Shown: positions 1 to 10,378 of the stretch, one piece after another | Position numbering within the stretch: the stretch's first letter is position 1 | Layout: each line of letters opens with the position of its first letter | DNA from: Arenicola marina | Taxonomy: Eukaryota; Annelida; Polychaeta; Arenicolidae | Assembly: GCA_964019135.1 (NCBI GenBank) | Contig: OZ025261.1 | Location: forward strand, 27,388,029 to 27,452,028 | Length of the DNA stretch: 64,000 nt | Direction: 5' to 3' | The notes under the pieces: generated by a model | Told to the model about the DNA's origin: nothing | Database searches by the model: none | Seen by the model: the letters and a program-made list of their open reading frames with translations, nothing else | Position numbers and translations under genes: made by a program

Positions 1-2515
1 CCTCTCACTACCTCACACCCGCCGTCCTCTCACTACCTCACACCCGCCGACCTCTCACTACCTCACACCCGCCGTCCTCTCACTACCTCACACCCGCTGT
101 CCTCTCACTACCTCACACCCGCCGTCCTCTCACTACCTCACACCAGCCGTCCTCTCACTACCTCACACCAGCCGTCCTCTCACTACCTCACACCCGCCGT
201 CCTCTCACTACCTCACACTCGCCGTCCTCTCACTACCTCACACCCGCCGTCCTCTCACTACCTCACACCCGCCGACCTCTCACTACCTCACACCCGTCGT
301 CCTCTCACTACCTCACACCCGCCGTCCTCTCACTACCTCACACCCACCGTCCTCTCACTACCTCACACCCGCCGTCCTCTCACTACCTCACACCCGCCGT
401 CCTCTCACTACCTCACACTCGCCGTCCTCTCACTACCTCACACCCGCCGTCCTCTCACTACCTCACACCCGCCGTCCTCTCACTACCTCACACCCGCCAT
501 CCTCTCACTACCTCACACCCGCCGACCTGTCACTACCTCCCACCCGCCGTCCTCTCACTACCTCACACCAGCCGTCCTCTCACTACCTCACACCCGCCGT
601 CCTCTCACTATCTCACACCCGCCGTCCTCTCACTACCTCACACTCGCCGTCCTCTCACTACCTCACACCCGCCGTCCTCTCACTACCTCACACCCGCCGT
701 CCTTTCACTACCTCACACCCGCCGTCCTCTCACTACCTCACACTCGAGGTCCTCTCACTACCTCACACTCGCCGTCCTCTCACTACCTCTCACCCGCCGT
801 CCTCTCACTACCTCACACCCGCCGTCCTCTCACTACCTCACACCCGCCGTCCTCTCACTACCTCACACTCGCCGTCCTCTCACTACCTCACACCCGCCGT
901 CCTCTCACTACCTCACACCCGCCGTCCTTTCACTACCTCACACCCGCTGTCCTCTCACTACCTCACACCCGCCGTCCTCTCACTACCTCACACCCGCCGT
1001 CCTCTCACTACCTCACGCCCGCCGTCCTCTCACCACCTCACACCCGCCGTCCTCTCACTACCTCACACCCGCCGTCCTCTCACTACCGCACACCCGCCGT
1101 CCTCTCACTACCTCACACCCGCCGTCCTCTCACTACCTCACACCCGCCGTCCTCTCACTACCTCACACCCGCCGTCCTCTCACTACCTCACACCCGCCGT
1201 CCTCTCACCTCACACCCGCCGTCCTCTCACTACCTCACACCCGCCGTCCTCTCACTACCTCACACTCGCCGTCCTCTCACTACCTCACACCCGCCGTCCT
1301 CTCACTACCTCACACCCGCCGTCCTCTCACTACCTCACACCCGCCATCCTCTCACTACCTCACACCCGCCGACCTGTCACTACCTCCCACCCGCCGTCCT
1401 CTCACTACCTCACACCAGCCGTCCTCTCACTACCTCACACCCGCCGTTCTCTCACTATCTCACACCCGCCGTCCTCTCACTACCTCACACTCGCCGTCCT
1501 CTCACTACCTCACACCCGCCGTCCTCTCACTACCTCACACTCGCCGTCCTCTCACTACCTCACACCCGCCGTCCTCTCACTACCTCACACCCGCCGTCCT
1601 CTCACTACCTCACACCCGCCGTCCTTTCACTACCTCACACCCGCCGTCCTCTCACTACCTCACACTCGAGGTTCTCTCACTACCTCACACTCGCCGTCCT
1701 CTCACTACCTCTCACCCGCCGTCCTCTCACTACCTCACACCCGCCGTCCTCTCACTACCTCACACCCGCCGTCCTCTCACTACCTCACACTCGCCGTCCT
1801 CTCACTACCTCACACCCGCCGTCCTTTTACTACCTCACACCCGCCGTCCTCTCACTACCTCACACCCGCTGTCCTCTCACTACCTCACACCCGCCGTCCT
1901 CTCACTACCTCACACCCGCCGTCCTCTCACTACCTCACGCCCGCCGTCCTCTCACCACCTCACACCCGCCGTCCTCTCACTACCTCACACCCGCCGTCCT
2001 CTCACTACCGCACACCCGCCGTCCTCTCACTACCTCACACCCGCCGTCCTCTCACTACCTCACACCCGCCGTCCTCTCACTACCTCACACCCGCCGTCCT
2101 CTCACTACCTCACACCCGCCGTCCTCTCACCTCACACCCGCCGTCCTCTCACTACCTCACACCCGCCGTCCTCTCACTACCTCACACCCGCCGTCCTCTC
2201 ACCTCACACCCGCCGTCCTCTCACTACCTCACACCCGCCGTCCTCTCACTACCTCACACCCGCCGTCCTCTCACTACCTCACACCCGCCGTCCTCTCACT
2301 ACCTCACACCCGCCGTCCTCTCACTACCTCACACCCGCCGTCCTCTCACTATTTCACACTCGCCGTCCTCTCACTACCTCACACCCGCCGTCCTCTCACT
2401 ACCTCACACTCGCCGTCCTCTCACTACCTCACACCCGCCGTCCTCTCACTACCTCACGCCCGCCGTCCTCTCACCACCTCACACCCGCCGTCCTCTCACT
2501 ACCTCACACTCGAGG
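1..2515. repeat. 25-bp minisatellite array, about 100 copies
   Basis: Tandem copies of a 25-bp unit built from CCTCTCACTACCTCACACCC plus GCCGT. Variants (GCCGA, ACTCGAGGT, CACGCCC, a short unit lacking CTAC) recur in the same order about 922 bp apart, for example ACTCGAGGT near 741 and 1663 and CACGCCC near 1013 and 1936, which shows block duplication on top of the basic period. The array runs off the left edge of the window and decays into C-rich DNA by about 2520. No coding potential is supported. Confidence 0.97.
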
Positions 2516-4096
2516 TCCTCTCACACCCATCCATACCCTCCGCTTTATCACTCCCACCCACACCCTCTGTCCTCTCACTTCCATCTCTACCCTCCATCCT
2601 TTCATTCCCACCCGCACACACACTCCGTCCTCTCAGCCCTCCCCCCCACACCCTCCGTCCTCTCACCCCCACAACCACCCACGTCCTGCCACCCCCACCA
2701 CCACCCAACCCCACCCACCTTCTCACCTGGCTGGCACCATTCCGGGAGCCGATTCCCGTCTAACAGATGGCAGCACCTCCCCCCTCCCCCTCCCCCCCCC
2801 CTCCCCCCTCCCCCCCCCCCCAACATCACTACCAGAGGTCACACCACCTGGTGATTACGGAGTCATGGTTACCACAGGGGGGGGAGGGACATGGCGGCTT
2901 CACGTCATCAGCCCCGTCAGGCACCCACCAGGAACCTGCCCATCCAAACACCCTCCTATCCTGGTACCCAGCACTGACTCTCCGTCCAACCATACACGAC
3001 CAGACTCCATATCCGCAACGCCACAGCCACAAAGGTCAAATCCCATAGCTATCACATGTAGGTAAAGCAGCTTGATCACTGAACAGATGACGTTTCATAT
3101 ATTATATAGATCAGTATACACTTCCTCTATGTATTTAAAACAAAAATACATTTCACTTTCACATAAGGACCCAGCAATAATCCCTTAACATACCTTCAAG
3201 TTACAGTCAAGCAACGAAGCTTGGGCACTTCACCATGAACTACCAGTACTTGGTATCCAGACAATTCCAACAGACAAAATGTCAAAACAAAAAAATACCA
3301 AGATGTCATAAATTGGTAAGTACTGATAGACTATCATGAATATTATAACCAACCTCATAGATATAAGGCTGATAAATTGGTAAATAATAAATGACCTATA
3401 AAACGACTACATCAACGGGGTACAGGCTTTGGTTGCAATTTCACAACCACAAGCTTGATCAGCAAGAAGCCAGCATGCAGTAACCAATCAATCAGAATAT
3501 AATAATGAATCAGTGTGTATGGATGCTTCATTTGTTGTTAAATGAAACCTAGTTTATGTACAGGAGCCATTTCTGAATGATTTTAGTCTGTGAGCATGGC
3601 AAGTCCTGGTAAGATGCCAGATGCTCAACAGGTCACCTGTGTTTCATTATGCTAAAGAAATTGCAACTTTCCATCAGTCATCACCAAAGTTACCACAGAT
3701 AATACAGGTAAACCGAAAGTAAACTTGGAAGGCAACAGACATACAAAAACCATATGAAATCATATGAAAGTCATATGAAATATTGGCATTATGTATCATG
3801 ATGTCTTATTGGCATTTTATGGCATTTTTCTTTGTCCCAGAAGCAAAAATATGTAGTAAATATATGTTTATATGAATTTTAGCAGTCTGGTCTGCTCAGT
3901 ATAAAGAGACCAGCTGCTAAAGTTCATAGATAATGAGCTTTTCACTTTGCAAGAAGCATGAGGAGGACAGCTTTGAAAACATAGTGATAGCCAAACCAGT
4001 GACAGGAGGTGTCCAAGGCTCTGAACTCTGTATACAAGTAAATTGTGTACATGCTACATACAATGTATGTATGGGCAGAAAAAGGTGTACACTTAC
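2516..4096. other. C-rich flank and presumed intron of the minus-strand gene
   Basis: From 2520 to 2820 the plus strand is C-rich degenerate repeat (CACCC and long C runs). From 3060 to 4096 it is ordinary AT-rich DNA. The minus-strand gene ends an exon at 4097 with a good donor, so this stretch should be mostly its third intron. I could not place the next exon with confidence. Confidence 0.5.
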
Positions 4097-4195
4097 CTCT
4101 CTGGGGTTAACTTGTATATTGCTAAGTGGGATATCTAGGATGGCAGATATGGCAGCCTTTAAATCCTCTAAATTGCCATATGTTTCCTTGAGATT
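4097..4195 (-). CDS. Exon 3 of the unrecognised minus-strand gene
   Basis: 99 nt, 33 codons, phase 0 at both ends, acceptor CTTTTCAG and donor GTAAGT. The peptide reads NLKETYGNLEDLKAAISAIL then DIPLSNIQVNPRE, which looks like an alpha/beta fold fragment, but I cannot name it. Confidence 0.7.
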
Positions 4196-6418
4196 CTGAA
4201 AAGACAAGGATTGCTTTGTAAGGCTGTGTAGATCATAAAAAGGATTGCTTTGTACAGCTGTGTAGATCATGGAAAGATTGCTTTGTACAGCTGTGTAGAT
4301 CATGGAAAGATTGCTTTGTACAGCTGTGTAGATCATGGAAGGAATAATGTAAGGCTGTGTAGATCATGAAAGGATTAATGTAAGGCTGTGTAGATCATGA
4401 AAGGATTAATGTAAGGCTGTGTAGATTAGGCAAGGATTGATTTGTGAGGCTATATAGATCATTGATCAGTACGACTATGTAGACCATGAAAGAGTGCTTT
4501 TGTGTATGTAGACCATGAAATTGTGAGATTATGTAGATCATGAAAGGATTGATTTGTAAGGCTATGTAGATCATAAAATATTGTTTTGTGAGACTATGTA
4601 GATCATGAAAGGATTGATTTGTGAGGCTATATAGATCATAAAATATTGCTTTGTGAGACTGTAGATCATGAAAGGATTGATTTTTGAGGCTATGCAGATC
4701 ACGAAGGGATTGATTTGTAAAACTATAGATTATGAAAAAAATGATTTGTAAGACTGATTTGTAAGGCTATGTAAATCATGAAAGGAATGATTTGTAAGAC
4801 TGTAAATCATGAAAGGAATGATTTGTAAAAATATATAGATCATGAAAGGATTGATTTGTGATGCTATATAGATCACGAAAAGGATTGATTTGTATAGCTA
4901 TGTAAATCATGAAAGGATTGATTTGAGAGACTATGTAGATCATGAAAGGATTGATTTGAGAGGCCAGGTAGATCATGAAAGGATTGATTGGTGAGGCTAT
5001 ATAGATTATAAAAGGATTGATTTGAGAGACTATGTAGATCATAAAGTTGTAAGCATTTGGTCATGATATGCAGATCACACATAGCAGCAAGCAGGATTTG
5101 GGTATATCATGCTTGTCAGCTGTTTAGCATATTCAACACTTCTTAGATGACAAGAACTATCTATTTCTGGGATTGTAGTCACAGATAAGTTATATAACCA
5201 ATAAGTTAATTCATTGAAAGGCATAGTCATAATTAGAATTAGTACTACAGATAGTAAAGTTAAACTAACTCTGACTAAAGTAAATGCAAAAGATAGGATG
5301 TATAATTTTGTTTAGTTTTCTCACAAAAGCAGTCTTGCAAAAGGTGTTATAAATTAAAGTTAAGTTCAATAATAACAAGTTATCCTACTAAATACTGATC
5401 CATATACATCAGTCTGAATAAAAACTTGATTAATGAGGTTCATACTTCCTTATAACAAATCAGACATCTATTTAGCAATCAAAGTTATTTAAAGATAACA
5501 TCAGAATAACTTAATAATTAGAGACATGTCATTTATATCTATAAATAGTAAATTGTCTAGTTTACATCTGAACTTTAATGTCACTTGATCAGACCATCTG
5601 AGTGTCAATATTAAATTTCAATATTATTATTTTCAAATCATATATTGACTTAATCTATATGTTTCCAGACAGCATTATACCTATTTATACTAACAAGGCA
5701 ACTTAACCTTGTTCAATAAGCATACATATGTGATATGAGGAAGCTTGTCACCTAGCCATTTTACTATATAAATCTGTATTATTGTAATTGATCAGAACAC
5801 AGTCTTACCACAAGGAGTGTATTCTCAGCTGCAATAACTGGTAAAAATGGGTCAGTTTCATCCTCTTCATCCTCTGGCCAGGCTGGTATGTTGTTATCCT
5901 CATCCTCACCGACCCACAGGTCATTGTCATCCAGCCATTCATCTGCCTCCGTCCCATCCCCCTCCCCATACCCGCCCCTCTCTTCCTCCTCGGTCTCCAC
6001 CACCTCCACGGCTCTTCGCTCAACGGAAAGATATCCATATTCCTGTCTGTGATTTCCTGTCTCTGTGTCCTGATCACCCGCAGGCCGCCCGAAATCCGGG
6101 AAAATAAGCTTCCATATACCGGACAGCGGGGCAGCCGCCCGCAATCCTAAACTGGCTTCATCTTCCTGCTGTTCGCTCTCCTCAGCAGCCCAGTCCGTTG
6201 CGCCGTCGCCGCCACCCCCGCCGTCTCTCGCACGCCATGCCCAGTCACCTGCAAAACAGAAGCAAACCATGGATCTTCGGCGAATGACACCAGGGTAAAA
6301 TTACAGGGGAGAGTCTTTGGTGTTACTTACCAAATTCTGCGGCGGCAGGGGCGAGACGGTAGGCGACAAGAAACGCAAGAAAGATCCCAGAGAGAAGGCC
6401 GAAGCGGCCCCTCACCAT
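4097..6418 (-). CDS. Unrecognised secreted or membrane protein, 5' part (3 exons, 209 codons)
   Basis: Minus-strand gene, join of 6331-6418, 5809-6248 and 4097-4195. The start at 6418 is the first ATG before an obvious signal peptide (MVRGRFGLLSGIFLAFLVAY, then small residues). The two introns have GTAAGT-type donors and CAG acceptors and the phases agree (1, then 0). The second exon encodes a glycine-rich stretch and then a long acidic region with runs of E and D. The third exon is more ordered (NLKETYGNLEDLKAAISAIL). A donor GTAAGT follows at 4096, so the protein continues. I do not recognise the family. It could be a proprotein, an acidic secreted protein or the ectodomain of a type I membrane protein. 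It is divergent from the SBF gene, with start codons 3.9 kb apart. Confidence 0.7.
4200..5045. repeat. Degenerate 30-35-bp minisatellite in intron 2 of the minus-strand gene
   Basis: More than 20 diverged copies of a unit like GGCTATGTAGATCATGAAAG plus GATTGATTTGTGA. It starts right next to exon 3 (ends 4195) and copies become more diverged with distance. 5050-5800 is AT-rich unique DNA with nothing recognisable. Confidence 0.9.
5809..6248 (-). CDS. Exon 2 of the unrecognised minus-strand gene: acidic region
   Basis: 440 nt, phase 1 to phase 0. Preceded by acceptor TTTTGCAG and followed by donor GTAAGA. Encodes GDWAWRARD, a GGGGG stretch, and then about 70 residues dominated by E, D, G and W in WLDDNDLW and AWPEDEED patterns. 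The composition suggests an unstructured or calcium-binding linker. Confidence 0.75.
6331..6418 (-). CDS. Exon 1 of the unrecognised minus-strand gene: signal peptide
   Basis: 88 nt, 29 codons plus one base. A basic N-terminus (MVRGR) is followed by a hydrophobic core and an AAA-type cleavage region. The donor GGTAAGTAAC lies just below 6331. Weaker alternatives such as a signal anchor are possible. Confidence 0.75.
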
Positions 6419-7084
6419 GTTGATGTCGCACCTGCCGCCGCACCGCCGCCACAAGAAAAAGCCGCTCCGAGACGAAAAGTAGTTCCGGGTCTATACACGT
6501 AAATATGCCAGGCATATTGCCCACATTTTGTTTGTGGGCACAAACTATTCATCTTCATTTTAAATGCCATTGTAGGGACTACAAATAGTTATACGACATT
6601 GCTTTATAGTATTTAATGGGAGAAAATATATCCTTTCGCACGCATGACGTCAAATGTAAACATACACAGGGACTTGGCCTCAACGAACTGAGTGAACGTC
6701 AGTCATTACGTACCCATGCATATCTATCATGAAACCGCTAATATGCGATTTGATGGTGTAGCGAACAAATAATTCTGATATTTAATTACAACAAAATTTG
6801 ACCCATATAGGCGTTTTTCATCAGCTAAAACCGAAGCGGCAATTGTTTGTGTCGTTCTGCACCAATATGACCTGGTGCAGGCTTGGTGGGCAGTTATTTT
6901 GAAAAACGCATAATAAAGTAATTATTTCAATTGCAGCCCGCCTATATAAGGCCATTAATTTAAGCACCTTTGCAAGAAGAATTTAAATACACAAAATAAA
7001 AAATAGATTTAGGTAGATATATGGAACACGCATCCGCGTTTTGCATAGTTGTGATTTTTTTTTAATATAATTATTAAATTAATG
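6419..7084. other. Upstream region of the minus-strand gene
   Basis: GC-rich 5' leader immediately upstream of the 6418 start (GCCGCCGCACC on the plus strand), then AT-rich DNA. No ORF or repeat is supported. The promoter of the minus gene presumably lies here, but no TATA box is evident. Confidence 0.4.
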
Positions 7085-9515
7085 GGAGGAGGAGTCGTCT
7101 GATGACCGAGTCGGTAGAATATGTTAGTATCCTTTGGGTGGAGGAGCCGTGTGATGGCCCAGTAGGTAGTGTGTTAGTATTCTTAGGATTGAAGAGCCGC
7201 GTCTGATGGCCGAGTCTGTAGTGTTGGTATCCTTAGGGTGAAGGAGCCGTCTGATGGCCGAATCGGTATAGTGCTGGTATCTTTAGGGCGGATGAGTCGG
7301 TAGAGTGTTAGTATTTTTAGGATTGAGGAGCCATCTGATGGCCGAGTCGGTAGATTGTTAGTATTCTTAGAATAGAGGATCGAGCCGTGTGATGGCTTAG
7401 TCGGTAGTGTGTTAAATAAGTATTCTTAGGGTAGAGGAGACGTCTAATGGCCGAGTCGGTAGTGTTAGTATTCTTAGGGCGGAGGAGCCGTGTGATGGCC
7501 GAGTCGGTAGTGTGTTAGTATTGTTAGGATAGAGGATCGAGCCGTGTGATGGCCGAGTCGGTAGACTGTTAGTATTCTTAGGATTGAGGAGCCGTCTGAT
7601 GGCCAAGTCGGTAGAGTGTTAGTATTCTTAGGATAGAGGATCGAGCCGTGTGATGGCCGAGTCGGTAGACTGTTAGTATTCTTAGGATTGAGGAGCCGTC
7701 TGATGGCCAAGTCGGTAGAGTGTTAGTATTCTTAGGATTGAGGAGCCATCTGATGGCCGAGTCTGTAGATTGTTAGTATTCTTAGGATAGAGAATCGAGC
7801 CGTGCGATGGCTTAGTCGGTAGTGTGTTAAATAAGTATTCTTAGGGTAGAGGAGACGTCTAATGGCCGAGTCGGTAGTGTTAGTATTCTTAGGGCGGAGG
7901 AGCCGTCTAATGGCCAAGTCGGTAGTGTGTTAGTATTCTTAGGATAGAGGATCGAGCCGTGTGATGGCCGAGTCGGTAAAGTGTTAAAATTCTTAGAATT
8001 AGGGAGCCGTCTGATGGCCGAGTCGGTAGAGTGTTATTATTTTTAGGGTGGAGGAGCCGTCTGATGGCCGAATCGGTAGAGTGTTATTATTTTAGGATGG
8101 AGGAGCCGTCTGATGGACGAGTCGGTAGAGTGTTAGTATTCTTAGGGTGGAGGAGCCGTCTGATGGCCGAGTCGGTAACGTAGTGTTGGTATTCTGAGGG
8201 TGGAGGAGCCGTCTGATGGCCGAGTCGGTAGTGTGTTAGTATTGTTAGGATAGAGGATCGAGCCGTGTGATGGCCGAGTCGGTAGACTGTTAGTATTCTT
8301 AGGATTGAGGAGCCGTCTGATGGCCAAGTCGGTAGTGTTAGTATTCTTAGGGCGGAGGAGCCGTGTGGTGGCCGAGTCGGTAGTGTGTTAGTATTGTTAG
8401 GATAGAGGATCGAGCCGTGTGATGGCCGAGTCGGTAGACTGTTAGTATTCTTAGGATTGAGGAGCCGTCTGATGGCCAAGTCGGTAGTGTTAGTATTCTT
8501 AGGGCGGAGGAGCCGTGTGGTGGCCGAGTCGGTAGTGTGTTAGTATTGTTAGGATAGAGGATCGAGCCGTGTGATGGCCGAGTCGGTAGACTGTTAGTAT
8601 TCTTAGGATTGAGGAGCCGTCTGATGGCCAAGTCGGTAGAGTGTTAGTATTCTTAGGATAGAGGATCGAGCCGTGTGATGGCCGAGTCGGTAGACTGTTA
8701 GTATTCTTAGGATTGAGGAGCCGTCTGATGGCCAAGTCGGTAGAGTGTTAGTATTCTTAGGATTGAGGAGCCATCTGATGGCCGAGTCTGTAGATTGTTA
8801 GTATTCTTAGGATAGAGAATCGAGCCGTGCGATGGCTTAGTCGGTAGTGTGTTAAATAAGTATTCTTAGGGTAGAGGAGACGTCTAATGGCCGAGTCGGT
8901 AGTGTTAGTATTCTTAGGGCGGAGGAGCCGTCTAATGGCCAAGTCGGTAGTGTGTTAGTATTCTTAGGATAGAGGATCGAGCCGTGTGATGGCCGAGTCG
9001 GTAAAGTGTTAAAATTCTTAGAATTAGGGAGCCGTCTGATGGCCGAGTCGGTAGAGTGTTATTATTTTTAGGGTGGAGGAGCCGTCTGATGGCCGAATCG
9101 GTAGAGTGTTATTATTTTAGGATGGAGGAGCCGTCTGATGGACGAGTCGGTAGAGTGTTAGTATTCTTAGGGTGGAGGAGCCGTCTGATGGCCGAGTCGG
9201 TAACGTAGTGTTGGTATTCTGAGGGTGGAGGAGCCGTCTGATGGCCAAGTCGGTAGAGTTCATATCCTTAGGGTGGAGTAGCCGTACGTCTGATGGCCGA
9301 GTCGGTAGAGTGTTAGTATTCTGAGGGTGGAGGAGCCGTCTGATGGCCGAGTCGGTAGTTAATATCCTTAGGGTGGAGTAGCCGTACGTCTGATGGCCGA
9401 GTCGGTAGAGTGTTAGTATCCTTAGGGTGGAGGAGCCGTCTGATGGCCGAGTTGGTATAGTGTTAGTATTCATAGCGTGGAGGAGCCGTCTGATGGCCGA
9501 GTCGGTATAGAGTGT
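7085..9515. repeat. About 50-bp minisatellite with 1025-bp block duplication
   Basis: About 47 copies of a unit containing GAGGAGCCGTCTGATGGCCG, AGTCGGTAGAGTG and TTAGTATTCTTAGG. Blocks 7455-8220 and 8480-9245 are nearly identical at an offset of exactly 1025 bp, so a large segment was duplicated recently. Every full unit carries TGGCCGAGTCGG, which fits the RNA polymerase III A-box consensus TRGCNNARYNGG. I see no matching B box, so an origin from a tRNA or SINE head is more likely than function. Open frames on the minus strand here are repeat artefacts. Confidence 0.95.
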
Positions 9516-10199
9516 ATTACATTTGCGTTATATATGCATCATTTTAAGAGGCAGCATGTCCTTTTGTGAAAAGATCAGTTCCAACAGGCTGCTCCTTTTT
9601 GTGAAACCTCAGTTCCAACAGACTACTTCTTGTTGTAAAAGCCTCCAAGAGATCCTTCTTTTTAAAGTTGCATATCCAGCTCTTTCCCGCCAAAACTAAA
9701 GAGGTCAAATATCAGTCCTTGAGTCATTCAAGATTTCTTTTGTCTATACTCCACGCATACCAGACTGCCACAGTCTCTTAGCCTTGACCATTCATTTTAG
9801 TGATGAAAGCCATCCGTTTGTGGGCTTCGCGATGCGTTGTTATAAGTAGCAGTGCCGAGACAGAGTTCTATCAAAGATTGTCTAGAGTAGAACCTCGACT
9901 TCGGGGGATGGAAGCCTGGGCTCCAACCGTCTCCCCCACCCACATGTAGCCTAGCAAATTTGATCGGGAAATACTAATCGATCCGTCTTCTACATATAAT
10001 GCTCAAGGCTATTTAGTTACATTCATATAACACTACAATACTTGTTCTGTATCGAGTTGTGGGGGCGGGAACACAAATTTTTACTAGCTCGATCGGTTAC
10101 TGGATTGGAGATGGTCTCTTTATCGGCCGCTAGATGGCAAAATTGTCGCCCGGTGAACGCCTCAGTCAGCTAGCGCCCTCTAGCAGAAAGTTTTACAGT
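9516..10199. other. SBF upstream region
   Basis: Unique DNA between the minisatellite and the SBF 5' leader. 9545-9650 has two diverged copies of a TTTTGTGAAA..CAGTTCCAACAG motif. No coding region or promoter box is clear. Confidence 0.4.
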
Positions 10200-10323
10200 T
10201 CAGCAATGTGCGCAACAGGCTGCGCACAGAGCAGCTTAGCCCAAGATGGCGGATAGAGGTTGGGCGAACTGTCACACACGAACGGAACACTCCCACTCAT
10301 GAAAAGACTCCGGCTGCTCAGAA
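10200..10323 (+). promoter_or_regulatory. Putative SBF transcription start region with YY1-like site and short uORF
   Basis: AAGATGGCGG at 10243-10252 matches the YY1 core (AAGATGGCGGC) that often marks TATA-less start sites in animals. The same ATG (10246) opens an 18-codon upstream frame ending at TGA 10300-10302, 21 bases before the SBF start codon. If the transcript begins upstream of 10243 this would be a short uORF. If it begins within the site, the uORF would be absent. Confidence 0.45.
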
Positions 10324-10378
10324 ATGTCTCGATTAGCTGATTATTTTATTATTTTAGGATATGATCATGAGAAGGATC
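10324..10378 (+). CDS. SBF1: SBF exon 1 (uDENN start)
   Basis: 55 nt, [18 protein letters not shown] plus one base. The start matches the conserved MARLADYF of the family. Donor GTAAGT at 10379. Confidence 0.92.

Noticed and set aside
1-2515. CRISPR array
   Set aside because: No spacers; units are contiguous near-identical 25-mers in an animal genome.
2727-2759. 33-nt minus-strand micro-exon (TGIGSRNGASQ) for the unrecognised gene
   Set aside because: Phase fits and a GTGAGA donor is present, but the upstream tract is purine-rich rather than pyrimidine-rich and there is no homology support.
7412-9473. Many minus-strand open frames with repeated IRRLL and NTNTLPTRPS peptides
   Set aside because: They lie wholly in the 50-bp minisatellite and simply translate the repeat; no start context or splice logic.
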